From NCBI RefSeq assembly GCF_017573465.1, contig NZ_JAGEPF010000054.1, positions 1 to 53,941 of the forward strand: a stretch of 53,941 bases of DNA, written 5' to 3'. The notes beneath the pieces were generated by a model. The model searched no databases, was not told the origin of the DNA, and saw nothing but the letters and a program-made list of their open reading frames with translations. Positions 41,612 to 48,470 of this stretch are shown piece by piece; the first letter of the stretch is position 1, and each line of letters begins with the position of its first letter. A program made the translations under genes and the position numbers. Source of the DNA: Actinomadura violacea. GTDB lineage: Bacteria; Actinomycetota; Actinomycetes; Streptosporangiales; Streptosporangiaceae.

Positions 41612-42268
41612 ATGAGCACGCCCGAGGACGGCCCCGTCCGGCACGAGCGGAGCCTGCTGGCCGGCGCCCTGGCCGCGGCGGGCCCCGGCGCGCCGACCCG
41701 GTGCGGCGGCTGGGACGCCCGCGACCTGGCCGCGCACCTGGTCGTCCGGGAGGGGCGCCCGGACGCCGCGCCCGGAATACTGCTGCGCCCGCTGGGCTTC
41801 TACACCGAGCGGGTGCGGCGGCGCACCGCGCGGGCCGTCCCGTTCGAGCGGCTGGTGGAACGGTTTCGGCAGGGACCGCCGAAGTTCTCGCCGTACGCGG
41901 TTCCGGGCGTGGACAAAATCGCCAACGGTGTCGAGTTCTTTGTTCACCATGAGGACATCCGCCGGGCCGCGCCCGACTGGGAGCCCAGGGACCTGTCCGG
42001 TGAACTCGAGGAACTTCTCTGGCGACGGATAAAAATTGCCCGCTTTGTCCTAAGGAAAGTTCACGTCGAGGTAACGCTGGTGCGGCCCGACGGGCGCAGC
42101 GCCCGGGTCTCCGGCGGGGGCCGCGGCGGCCCCGGGCCCGTGCGGGTGCACGGACCGGTGGGCGAACTGGTCCTGTGGGCGCTCGGCCGTACGGACGTCG
42201 CGAAGGTCCGCCTCACCGGGCCCACGGACTCTGTCAAGACCCTGACCGAGACCGGTTGGAGTCTTTAA
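41612..42268 (+). CDS. TIGR03085-type metal-binding (DinB/mycothiol-dependent maleylpyruvate isomerase fold) protein
   Basis: 218 residues. The N-terminal four-helix DinB-like region shows the family pattern ERSLLAGALAAAGPGAPTRCGGWDARDLAAHLVVREGRPD (in parts), with the His of DLAAHL as a metal ligand, and FFVHHEDIRRAAPDWEPRDL near 110. The C-terminal half resembles an SCP-2-like lid with GPVGELVLWALGRTDVAKV. Function in Actinobacteria is unknown, possibly mycothiol-related. Codons 140-150 form a stretch of unusual AT-rich codons (42029-42061). Confidence 0.82.
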   Translation: MSTPEDGPVRHERSLLAGALAAAGPGAPTRCGGWDARDLAAHLVVREGRPDAAPGILLRPLGFYTERVRRRTARAVPFERLVERFRQGPPKFSPYAVPGVDKIANGVEFFVHHEDIRRAAPDWEPRDLSGELEELLWRRIKIARFVLRKVHVEVTLVRPDGRSARVSGGGRGGPGPVRVHGPVGELVLWALGRTDVAKVRLTGPTDSVKTLTETGWSL

Positions 42269-42345
42269 CGGGCAGGTAACGGCAGGGTTCGCCGAGAGGA
42301 GAAACGCGGGCCTTCCCGCTCCTGCGTTTTACGCGGAACCGGTGA

Positions 42346-42351
42346 TACGGT
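42346..42351 (+). promoter_or_regulatory. Candidate -10 element (TACGGT) for csp
   Basis: TACGGT would start the transcript near 42359, giving a leader of about 160 nt that holds both hairpins described next. Confidence 0.35.
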
Positions 42352-42393
42352 GGGGCCGTCGGTTGCAGTCGTGGTTCTCGATCGTTTGTCCAG

Positions 42394-42421
42394 ACGCCCG
42401 CGGACTGATGGCAGCGGGCGT
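42394..42421 (+). terminator. Terminator-like hairpin 1 in the csp leader
   Basis: ACGCCCGC/GCGGGCGT (8 bp, 12-nt loop) followed by TTTGGCTTTT, 100 bases before the csp start. Could attenuate transcription or act as a temperature-sensitive leader structure. Confidence 0.6.
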
Positions 42422-42474
42422 TTTGGCTTTTCCGGGACCGTACCGGGGGCGAGAGCGTTCCGCAGCGACCGCGC

Positions 42475-42497
42475 CGGGCCCGCGAGGTGTGGGCCCG
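42475..42497 (+). terminator. Terminator-like hairpin 2 in the csp leader
   Basis: CGGGCCC/GGGCCCG (7 bp) followed by TGTTTTG, ending 13 bases before the AAGGAG ribosome site of csp. Confidence 0.5.
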
Positions 42498-42520
42498 TGT
42501 TTTGCCGCAAGGAGAAAGAC

Positions 42521-42727
42521 ATGCCCCAGCAGGGCACCGTGAAGTGGTTCAACGCCGAGAAGGGCTTCGGCTTCATCGCCGTGGACGGCGGCGGGCCGGA
42601 CGTCTTCGTGCACTACTCGGCGATCCAGTCCTCCGGGTACCGCACGCTGGACGAGAACCAGCGCGTCCAGTTCGAGGTGACGCAGGGTAACCGGGGTCCG
42701 CAGGCCGACCAGGTCGTCCCCCTGTAA
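42521..42727 (+). CDS. Cold-shock (CspA-type) protein
   Basis: 68 residues, one complete cold-shock domain. RNP1 is KGFGFIAV and RNP2 is VFVHYSAI; the N-terminus MPQQGTVKWFNAEKGFGF and the GPQADQVV ending are typical. These proteins bind single-stranded RNA/DNA as RNA chaperones; in Actinobacteria several copies exist and not all respond to cold. CAAGGAG lies seven bases before the ATG. The frame is open upstream through the leader, but the start codon and ribosome site mark this as the gene. Confidence 0.96.
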   Translation: MPQQGTVKWFNAEKGFGFIAVDGGGPDVFVHYSAIQSSGYRTLDENQRVQFEVTQGNRGPQADQVVPL

Positions 42728-42746
42728 GACCCGCAGTCGTACGTCT

Positions 42747-42781
42747 GGGCCCGTCTCCCCCTGCCCGGGGAAGGCGGGCCC
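42747..42781 (+). terminator. Terminator after csp
   Basis: GGGCCCG (42747-42753) pairs with CGGGCCC (42775-42781), with inner pairing in the loop, followed by TTTCGTC. A second hairpin GGCCCCC/GGGGGCC follows at 42794-42811. Confidence 0.65.
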
Positions 42782-42836
42782 TTTCGTCGCCGCGGCCCCC
42801 GCGCGGGGGCCGTCGCGGGTACCCGGGACCACCCGG

Positions 42837-42842
42837 CACAAT
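42837..42842 (+). promoter_or_regulatory. -10 element (CACAAT), leaderless hisI
   Basis: CACAAT ends seven bases before ATG 42850, which is why that start is preferred over the in-frame ATG 42841 inside the hexamer. Confidence 0.4.
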
Positions 42843-42849
42843 GGACGGC

Positions 42850-43233
42850 ATGTCCGTTCCCACGTCCGACCTGGACCCCAAGATCGCTGAGCGGCTGAAG
42901 CGCGACGCGAACGGCCTCGTGCCCGCGATCGCCCAGCAGTACGACACCGGCGAGGTGCTCATGCTCGGCTGGATGGACGACGAGGCCCTGCACCGCACCC
43001 TCACCACCGGCCGCTGCACCTACTGGTCGCGCAGCCGCCGCGAGTACTGGGTGAAGGGCGAGACCTCCGGCCACCAGCAGTGGGTGAAGTCCGTCGCGCT
43101 CGACTGCGACGCCGACGCGATCCTCGTCAAGGTGGACCAGGTCGGCGCGGCCTGCCACACCGGCGACCGCACCTGCTGGGACGCCGACGTCCTCGACGCC
43201 GTGGTCGGGGAACGCCCTGACGCGCGCTCATGA
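42850..43233 (+). CDS. hisI: Phosphoribosyl-AMP cyclohydrolase
   Basis: 127 residues, cyclohydrolase domain only (no HisE fusion). Hydrolyses PR-AMP in histidine synthesis. Zn/Mg sites: LDCDADAILVKVDQVGAACH (in part) with the DxDxD motif, and the Cys in AACHTGDRTCW; ATYWSRSR-type TYWSRSRREYWVKGETSGH (in part) is the family core. The stop overlaps the next ATG (ATGA). hisG and hisE are not in the window. Confidence 0.96.
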   Translation: MSVPTSDLDPKIAERLKRDANGLVPAIAQQYDTGEVLMLGWMDDEALHRTLTTGRCTYWSRSRREYWVKGETSGHQQWVKSVALDCDADAILVKVDQVGAACHTGDRTCWDADVLDAVVGERPDARS

Positions 43234-43952
43234 CCCCCGGGCGTGAGCGCGGGCTGACCGCGCTGCTGTGCGCCGCCGGCGCGGGCCTCGCCCTGCTCGC
43301 CGGCAGCCGCCCCTGGGCCACCGTCAAGGCCGAGGACGCGATCACGCCGTTCTCCCAGCACCTGACCGGCCACGACCTCGGCGGCACCGCGACCGCGCTG
43401 GCCTGGGCCGGCCTCGCCGGCCTCGCCGCGCTGTTCGCCACCCGCGGCCGCATCCGGTCCCTGGTCGGGATCCTCATCGCCCTGTTCGGCGCCGGCGCCG
43501 TCTACGCCTCCGCCGCGGCCGTCCAGCGCGCCCACGTGCTGTCGGTGGCCGGGGACAAGAGCGCCCTGCTGAAGATCGGCGCGCATCCCGCGCTGGCCGT
43601 GAACCTGTGGTGGATGGCCTCGGTGACCGGCGGTGTCCTCCTGGTCGCGGGCGGTCTGATCGCCGCCGTCCGCAGCGCCCGCTGGCCCGGCATGTCCGCC
43701 CGCTACGAGCGGTCCGGCGCGCCCGCGTCCCGTCCCGCCGTGCGGAAGGCCCCGGCGGGCGGCGCGGCGGGGGAGGACCCGTCCGCGCTATGGAAGTCGC
43801 TCGATCGCGGCGAGGACCCGACCGCCCAGGACCCGGCCGCCCAGGACCCGGCCGCCCAGGACCCGGCGGCCCAGGACCCGGCCGCTCAGGAGCCGAAGGC
43901 CCAGGAACCGATGGCTAGGGACGCGGCCGGGCAGCGGAACGGCCGGCCGTGA
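43230..43952 (+). CDS. TIGR02234-type tryptophan-operon-associated membrane protein
   Basis: 240 residues. Four predicted membrane helices (about 8-24, 49-69, 77-96, 127-148) with SRPWATV after the first helix, a recurrent feature of the actinobacterial 'Trp biosynthesis-associated membrane protein' family usually found between trpE and trpC. The C-terminal tail contains seven 15-bp tandem repeats encoding D-P-A-A-Q units (43815-43919). Here it directly follows hisI with a 4-bp overlap; no trpE lies between. Role unknown, perhaps Trp transport or pathway organisation. Confidence 0.85.
   Translation: MTPGRERGLTALLCAAGAGLALLAGSRPWATVKAEDAITPFSQHLTGHDLGGTATALAWAGLAGLAALFATRGRIRSLVGILIALFGAGAVYASAAAVQRAHVLSVAGDKSALLKIGAHPALAVNLWWMASVTGGVLLVAGGLIAAVRSARWPGMSARYERSGAPASRPAVRKAPAGGAAGEDPSALWKSLDRGEDPTAQDPAAQDPAAQDPAAQDPAAQEPKAQEPMARDAAGQRNGRP
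43815..43919 (+). repeat. Seven tandem 15-bp repeats in a coding tail
   Basis: Units of GACCCGGCCGCCCAG (encoding DPAAQ), the middle four nearly identical and the last two diverged to EPKAQ and EPMAR. The reading frame is kept whatever the copy number, so length variation between strains is expected. Confidence 0.85.
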
Positions 43953-44608
43953 CCGCCGACGGCCTCGTCCTGGTCGCCGAGCACGACCCCGACGTCGCCG
44001 AGCTCGAGCGCCGCTACCTGGCCCGCGAGGGCTACGACGTGCGGATCGAGGCCGACCCCTCGCGCGCCCCGGCCGCCGCCGAGCGCACCCGCCCCGACGT
44101 CGTCGTCCTCGACCTGTCCACCAGCGCGCTGCCCGCCGACCTGTACCGCCGCGTCGCCGAGGCGGCCCGCCCCGCGCCCGTCGTCGCCGTCGCCGGCCCC
44201 CTCGACCCCGCGATCGCCCGCGGCCTCGGCGAGCACCGCGTGGACCGCCCCTTCGGGCCCCGCGTGCTGGTCGCCGCCGTCGCCGAGGCGCTGCGCCGCC
44301 GCGGCCCCCTCCCGGCGCCCGGCCCGCTGCGCGCCGGACCCGTCGCCCTCGACCCGCACCGCCGCACCGCCGCGGTCGGCGACGCCCGCGTCGCGCTCAC
44401 CGTCACCGAGTTCGACCTCCTCGAGTTCCTGATGGCCAATCCCGGCCGCGTCTTCACCCGCGAGCAGCTCCTCGACGCCGCCTGGGGCCCCGGCGCCGGC
44501 GCGGGCAGCCGCACCGTCGACGTCCACGTCGCGCAGCTGCGCGCGAAACTCGGCCAGGACAACCCCATCCGCACCGTCCGCGGCGTCGGATACGTCCTCG
44601 ACGCGTAG
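43949..44608 (+). CDS. Orphan OmpR-type response regulator with degenerate receiver
   Basis: 219 residues: receiver domain (about 5-115) and OmpR/PhoB winged helix (about 125-219: LTVTEFDLLEFLMANPGRVF, in part; REQLLDAAWG; RTVDVHVAQLRAKLG; IRTVRGVGYVLD). The phospho-acceptor D55 (VVLDLS) and acidic D13/E11 remain, but the switch Thr is Ala82 and the conserved Lys before Pro-Phe is Arg100. No histidine kinase is adjacent. Being coupled to TIGR02234 (GTGA overlap) and followed by DUF2752 and trpC, it may regulate this operon; inferred from place only. Confidence 0.85.
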   Translation: MTADGLVLVAEHDPDVAELERRYLAREGYDVRIEADPSRAPAAAERTRPDVVVLDLSTSALPADLYRRVAEAARPAPVVAVAGPLDPAIARGLGEHRVDRPFGPRVLVAAVAEALRRRGPLPAPGPLRAGPVALDPHRRTAAVGDARVALTVTEFDLLEFLMANPGRVFTREQLLDAAWGPGAGAGSRTVDVHVAQLRAKLGQDNPIRTVRGVGYVLDA

Positions 44609-44650
44609 CGGACTTCTTGCGGGGGGGCGGACTTCTTGCGGGGGCGGACT
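44608..44650. repeat. Short tandem repeats between the regulator and DUF2752 gene
   Basis: GCGGACTTCTTGCGGGG occurs twice, 19 bp apart, followed by a third partial copy (GCGGACT). Role unknown. Confidence 0.6.
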
Positions 44651-44672
44651 TTCGGCGGAGGACGGCCTTAAG

Positions 44673-45137
44673 GTGGAGGGCGTGAGCCGTCCCGCCGTCC
44701 ACGCGCATCCCCATCCGGCGGGCGAGCGTCCGCGCGGGAGCCTTGCGCGGACGCTGCTGCCGCACGGGACCGTGCTGGCCGCGGCGGCCGGGGCGTCGGT
44801 GCTGGTCGCGTTCGTCGACCCGAACCAGCCCGGCCACTACCCGACCTGCCCGTTCCTCGCCATGACCGGCTACTACTGCCCCGGCTGCGGCGCGATGCGG
44901 CTGGTCAACGCGCTCACGCACGGGCACGTCGGCGCCGCGTTCGGCTTCAACCCGCTGCTGTTCCTGCTGCTGCCGGTCTTCGGCTACCTGTACGTCCGCT
45001 GGACGGTGCTGAGCGCGCGGGGCCGGCCGATGTGGTCGGCGCTGTTCCGGCCCGTCCCGGTGTACTCCTTCGTCGGCGTCGTGGCCGTCTACTGGATCGT
45101 GCGGAACCTGCCGTTCGCGCACGCCCTGGCGCCCTGA
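44673..45137 (+). CDS. DUF2752 membrane protein
   Basis: 154 residues. Carries the DUF2752 signature CPFLAMTGYYCPGCGAMR with its three Cys, followed by NALTHGHVGAAFGFNPLLF. Three or four membrane helices are predicted (about 30-48, 90-108, 126-146). Such proteins are frequent near trpC in Actinobacteria; their function is unknown. GTG 44673 and GTG 44682 are both in frame; GGAGGG sits between them, so the precise start is unsure. Confidence 0.85.
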   Translation: MEGVSRPAVHAHPHPAGERPRGSLARTLLPHGTVLAAAAGASVLVAFVDPNQPGHYPTCPFLAMTGYYCPGCGAMRLVNALTHGHVGAAFGFNPLLFLLLPVFGYLYVRWTVLSARGRPMWSALFRPVPVYSFVGVVAVYWIVRNLPFAHALAP

Positions 45138-45228
45138 CCCGCGGACGGCGCCGCCGGACGCCCGGACCGCCGCGCCCCGCGGACGTCCCGGACCCCTCCC
45201 GGGTGCGAGGACCGTCGGCGGGGGCGGC

Positions 45229-45234
45229 TACGAT
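45229..45234 (+). promoter_or_regulatory. -10 element (TACGAT) for trpC
   Basis: TACGAT would start transcription near 45241, giving a ~30-nt leader with AGGGGG before the TTG of trpC. It suggests trpC can be transcribed separately from the upstream genes. Confidence 0.4.
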
Positions 45235-45271
45235 CGGTGCACGGATCGACCTGAAATAGGGGGCCTACCAC

Positions 45272-46078
45272 TTGAGCGTCTTGGACGAGATCATCGACGG
45301 CGTCCGGGCCGATCTCACCGAACGGCAGCGGGAGGTCCCGCTCGGCGCGCTGAAGGACAAGGCCGCGGCCGCCCCCGCCCCCCGCGACGCGCTCGGCGCG
45401 CTGCGCGGCCCGGGCGTGTCGGTCATCGCCGAGGTCAAGCGCAGCAGCCCGTCCAAGGGCGCGCTCGCCGCGATCGCCGACCCCGCCGCCCTCGCCCGCG
45501 ACTACGAGGCCGGCGGCGCCAAGGTGATCAGCGTGCTGACCGAGCGGCGCCGCTTCGGCGGCAGCCTGCAGGACCTCGCGGACGTCCGCGCCAACGTCGA
45601 CGTCTCCGTCCTGCGCAAGGACTTCATCGTCACCTCCTACCAGCTGTGGGAGGCGCGCGCGCACGGCGCCGACATGGCGCTGCTGATCGTCGCGGCGCTG
45701 GAGCAGGACGCGCTGGTGTCGCTGGTCGAGCGGGCCGAGTCGATCGGGCTGCTCCCGCTCGTCGAGGTGCACACCGAGGAGGAGGCCGCCCGCGCCGTGG
45801 ACGCGGGCGCTAAGGTCATCGGGGTGAACGCGCGCGACCTGCGCACCCTGCAGGTCGACCGGGGCGTCTTCGCCCGCGTCGCGCCCGCGATCCCCAAGCC
45901 CGTCGTGAAGATCGCCGAGTCCGGCGTGCGCGGCCCGCACGACCTGCTCGCCTACGCCTCCAGCGGCGCCGACGCCGTGCTGGTGGGGGAGAGCCTGGTC
46001 ATCGGCCGCGACCCGCGGACCGCGGTCGCCGACCTGGTCGCCGCCGGCGCGCACCCCGCGCTGCGGCAGAGCGGCTGA
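45272..46078 (+). CDS. trpC: Indole-3-glycerol phosphate synthase
   Basis: 268-residue TIM barrel, monofunctional (no TrpF domain). Catalytic and phosphate-binding motifs: VIAEVKRSSPSKG (about 51-63), LRKDFIV (about 112), LLPLVEVHTEEE and IGVNARDLRTLQVD; KIAESGVRG near 217. It converts CdRP to indole-3-glycerol phosphate. The start is TTG, with AGGGGG eight bases upstream; no ATG or GTG suits the domain boundary better. A weak start may lower its expression relative to trpB. Confidence 0.96.
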   Translation: MSVLDEIIDGVRADLTERQREVPLGALKDKAAAAPAPRDALGALRGPGVSVIAEVKRSSPSKGALAAIADPAALARDYEAGGAKVISVLTERRRFGGSLQDLADVRANVDVSVLRKDFIVTSYQLWEARAHGADMALLIVAALEQDALVSLVERAESIGLLPLVEVHTEEEAARAVDAGAKVIGVNARDLRTLQVDRGVFARVAPAIPKPVVKIAESGVRGPHDLLAYASSGADAVLVGESLVIGRDPRTAVADLVAAGAHPALRQSG

Positions 46079-46099
46079 CCGGCGCCGGCGGGAACTCGG

Positions 46100-46105
46100 T
46101 AGGCT
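46100..46105 (+). promoter_or_regulatory. -10 element (TAGGCT) before the 17-aa ORF
   Basis: TAGGCT ends six bases before the ATG of the small ORF; CTGACC 19 nt upstream is a weak -35. Confidence 0.45.
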
Positions 46106-46111
46106 ACGGTC

Positions 46112-46165
46112 ATGCCCGCAGAGCCGCTCCACGAGCGATGGCGGGGCCTCGCAGCATCTCCATGA
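46112..46165 (+). CDS. Putative leaderless 17-aa peptide before trpB
   Basis: ATG to TGA encoding MPAEPLHERWRGLAASP, with one Trp codon (46139-46141) immediately before GGGGCCT, which can pair with AGGCCCC at 46177-46183. A -10 hexamer lies six bases upstream. It occupies the place of the small trpX/trpM ORF of Streptomyces trpC-trpB junctions, but I cannot show homology. A Trp-sensing leader peptide or a small protein are both possible. Confidence 0.4.
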   Translation: MPAEPLHERWRGLAASP

Positions 46166-46210
46166 GAATGTCCGACAGGCCCCTTACGCAGTGACAGGAC
46201 GCGTTTTCCC

Positions 46211-47443
46211 ATGACCATCGACAGTGCGGCGCGCGCTGCCGCCGTGCCCGACGCCACCGGCCACTTCGGCCGCTTCGGCGGCCGGTTCGCCCCCGAGGCG
46301 CTGATGGCGGCGCTGGACGAGCTGACCCGCGAGTTCGAGACCGCGAAGAACGACCCCGCCTTCACCGCCGAGCTGGACGACCTGCTCGCGAACTACGCGG
46401 GCCGGCCGAGCCTGCTGACCGAGGCGAAGCGGTTCGGCGAGCACGCGGGCGGCGCCCGGGTGCTGCTGAAGCGCGAGGACCTCAACCACACCGGCTCCCA
46501 CAAGATCAACAACGTGCTGGGGCAGGCGCTGCTGACCCGCCGGATGGGCAAGACCCGGGTGATCGCCGAGACCGGCGCCGGCCAGCACGGCGTCGCGACC
46601 GCGACCGCCGCGGCGCTGCTCGGCCTCGACTGCACCGTCTACATGGGCGAGGTCGACACCGAGCGGCAGGCCCTCAACGTCGCCCGGATGCGGATGCTCG
46701 GCGCCGAGGTGATCCCGGTCCGGACCGGCAGCCGCACCCTCAAGGACGCCTGCAACGAGGCGTTCCGCGACTGGGTCGCCAGCGTCGAGGACACCCACTA
46801 CTGCATCGGCTCGGTGATGGGCCCGCACCCGTTCCCGATGATGGTCCGCGACTTCCAGCGGATCATCGGCGTCGAGGCGCGGCGGCAGTGCCTGGAGCTG
46901 ACCGGCAAGCTGCCGGATGCGGTCGTCGCCTGCGTCGGCGGCGGCTCCAACGCCATCGGCATGTTCCACGCCTTCGTGCCGGACGAGACCGTCCGGCTGT
47001 ACGGGTTCGAGGCGGGCGGCGACGGCGTCGGGTCCGGCAAGCACGCCGCGACCCTCGTCGGCGGGTCGCTCGGCGTCATCCACGGCATGCGCACCTACCT
47101 GCTGCAGGACGACGACGGCCAGACCATGGAGACCCACTCGATCTCCGCCGGCCTGGACTACCCCGGCGTCGGCCCCGAGCACTCCTGGCTGCACGACTCC
47201 GGCCGCGCCGAGTACCGCGAGATCACCGACGCCGAGGCGATGGAGGCGTTCTCGCTGCTGTGCCGCACCGAGGGCATCATCCCGGCGATCGAGTCCGCGC
47301 ACGCGCTGGCCGGCGCGCTGAAGGTCGGCAAGGAGCTGGGCCCGGACGCCACCATCGCGGTGTGCCTGTCCGGACGCGGCGACAAGGACATGCACACGGC
47401 CGCGTCCTTCTTCGGCCTAATGCCCGAAGGGGAGGCGCAGTGA
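46211..47443 (+). CDS. trpB: Tryptophan synthase beta chain
   Basis: 410 residues, PLP enzyme joining indole and serine. PLP lysine in LNHTGSHKINN (about 95), the indole-side Glu in AETGAGQHG (about 118), the phosphate-binding GGGSNAIG (about 240) and the C-terminal SGRGDKDM. FGRFGGRFAPE near the start is typical of TrpB1, the form paired with TrpA. Ribosome site is weak (CAGGA, 11 bases upstream). The stop overlaps the trpA GTG, giving strict coupling. Confidence 0.98.
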   Translation: MTIDSAARAAAVPDATGHFGRFGGRFAPEALMAALDELTREFETAKNDPAFTAELDDLLANYAGRPSLLTEAKRFGEHAGGARVLLKREDLNHTGSHKINNVLGQALLTRRMGKTRVIAETGAGQHGVATATAAALLGLDCTVYMGEVDTERQALNVARMRMLGAEVIPVRTGSRTLKDACNEAFRDWVASVEDTHYCIGSVMGPHPFPMMVRDFQRIIGVEARRQCLELTGKLPDAVVACVGGGSNAIGMFHAFVPDETVRLYGFEAGGDGVGSGKHAATLVGGSLGVIHGMRTYLLQDDDGQTMETHSISAGLDYPGVGPEHSWLHDSGRAEYREITDAEAMEAFSLLCRTEGIIPAIESAHALAGALKVGKELGPDATIAVCLSGRGDKDMHTAASFFGLMPEGEAQ

Positions 47444-48252
47444 GCGTCAAGGACGCCTACGACAAGGCCAGGGCCGAGAACCGCGCCGCGCTCGTCGGCT
47501 ACCTGCCCGCCGGGTTCCCGACCTTCGACGGCGCCGTCGAGGCCGCGAAGACCATGGTCGACGCCGGCTGCGACGTCATCGAGATCGGGCTGCCCTACAC
47601 CGACCCGATGATGGACGGCCCCACCATCCAGGACGCGGTGCACCGCGCGCTCGTCGGCGGCGTCCGCGTCGCCGACGTGTTCCGCACCGTCGAGGCCGTC
47701 GCCGCCACCGGCGCCCCGACGCTGGTCATGACGTACTGGAACCCGGTCGACCGGCACGGCGTCGGCGCGTTCGCCCGCGACCTCGCGTCCGCCGGCGGCG
47801 CCGGGCTGATCACCCCCGACCTCACGCCCGAGGAGGGCGGCGAGTGGGTCGAGGCCGCCGACGAGCACGGCCTCGACCGGGTGTTCCTCGTCGCGCTCAG
47901 CTCCACCGACGAGCGCATCGAGACCGTCACCGGCGCGTGCCGCGGGTTCGTGTACGCGGCGTCGCTGATGGGCGTCACCGGCGCCCGCACCGCCGTCGAC
48001 ACCGGCGCGCCGCGGCTCGTCGAGCGCACCCGGGAGATCATCGACCGGTCCGGCCGGGACCTGCCCGTCGGCCTCGGGCTCGGGGTCGGCAACGGCGCGC
48101 AGGCCGCCGAGGTCGCCGGCTTCGCCGACGGCGTGATCGTCGGGTCGGCGTTCATCCGCCGGCTGCTCGACGCCCCGGACCTCGCCACCGGCCTCGCCGG
48201 CGTCCGCGCGCTCACCACGGAACTGGCCGAAGGCGTCCGCAAGGGCCGCTGA
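47440..48252 (+). CDS. trpA: Tryptophan synthase alpha chain
   Basis: 270-residue TIM barrel cleaving indole-3-glycerol phosphate to indole. Catalytic Glu and Asp lie in VIEIGLPYTDPMMDGPTIQ (in part; E about 47, D about 58); LITPDLTPEEGGEW, VYAASLMGVTGAR and VGLGLGVGNGAQA (phosphate loops) complete the family pattern. GGGGAGG is positioned before the GTG. Last gene of the trp cluster, followed by a strong terminator. Confidence 0.97.
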   Translation: MSVKDAYDKARAENRAALVGYLPAGFPTFDGAVEAAKTMVDAGCDVIEIGLPYTDPMMDGPTIQDAVHRALVGGVRVADVFRTVEAVAATGAPTLVMTYWNPVDRHGVGAFARDLASAGGAGLITPDLTPEEGGEWVEAADEHGLDRVFLVALSSTDERIETVTGACRGFVYAASLMGVTGARTAVDTGAPRLVERTREIIDRSGRDLPVGLGLGVGNGAQAAEVAGFADGVIVGSAFIRRLLDAPDLATGLAGVRALTTELAEGVRKGR

Positions 48253-48259
48253 AACGCCC

Positions 48260-48280
48260 GGCCCGCGCGGCTTGCGGGCC
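48260..48280 (+). terminator. First hairpin after trpA
   Basis: GGCCCGC/GCGGGCC, 7-bp stem and 7-nt loop, no T-run; starts seven bases after the trpA stop. Confidence 0.45.
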
Positions 48281-48324
48281 CATCGTCCGGCGCGTATCGG
48301 ACGGCCGGAAAATGATCATTCGTT

Positions 48325-48363
48325 CCGCGGAAACGGCTCCCCGCCGTTTCCGCGGACGTTTTT
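48325..48363 (+). terminator. Strong intrinsic terminator of the trp operon
   Basis: An exact 13-bp stem (CCGCGGAAACGGC / GCCGTTTCCGCGG) with a 5-nt loop, followed by ACGTTTTT. The best rho-independent terminator in the window; separates trpA from the VKOR gene. Confidence 0.88.
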
Positions 48364-48470
48364 CCGCGTTCCGGGAACTCGCCGTCACCGCCGTCCGGTT
48401 GATGCTTGTGGCGGCCTCCCGCTCCCGTAAGGTGTTTTCGCCGGCGGAGGCCGTCCCGGAAGGATCCACG

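Noticed and set aside
42350..42520. Longer cold-shock protein starting 57 codons upstream
   Set aside because: The upstream part is the hairpin leader; the CSD family starts at the downstream ATG, which has AAGGAG.
43949..44608. Two-component system with a nearby kinase
   Set aside because: No HisKA or HATPase domain is encoded within several kilobases on either side.
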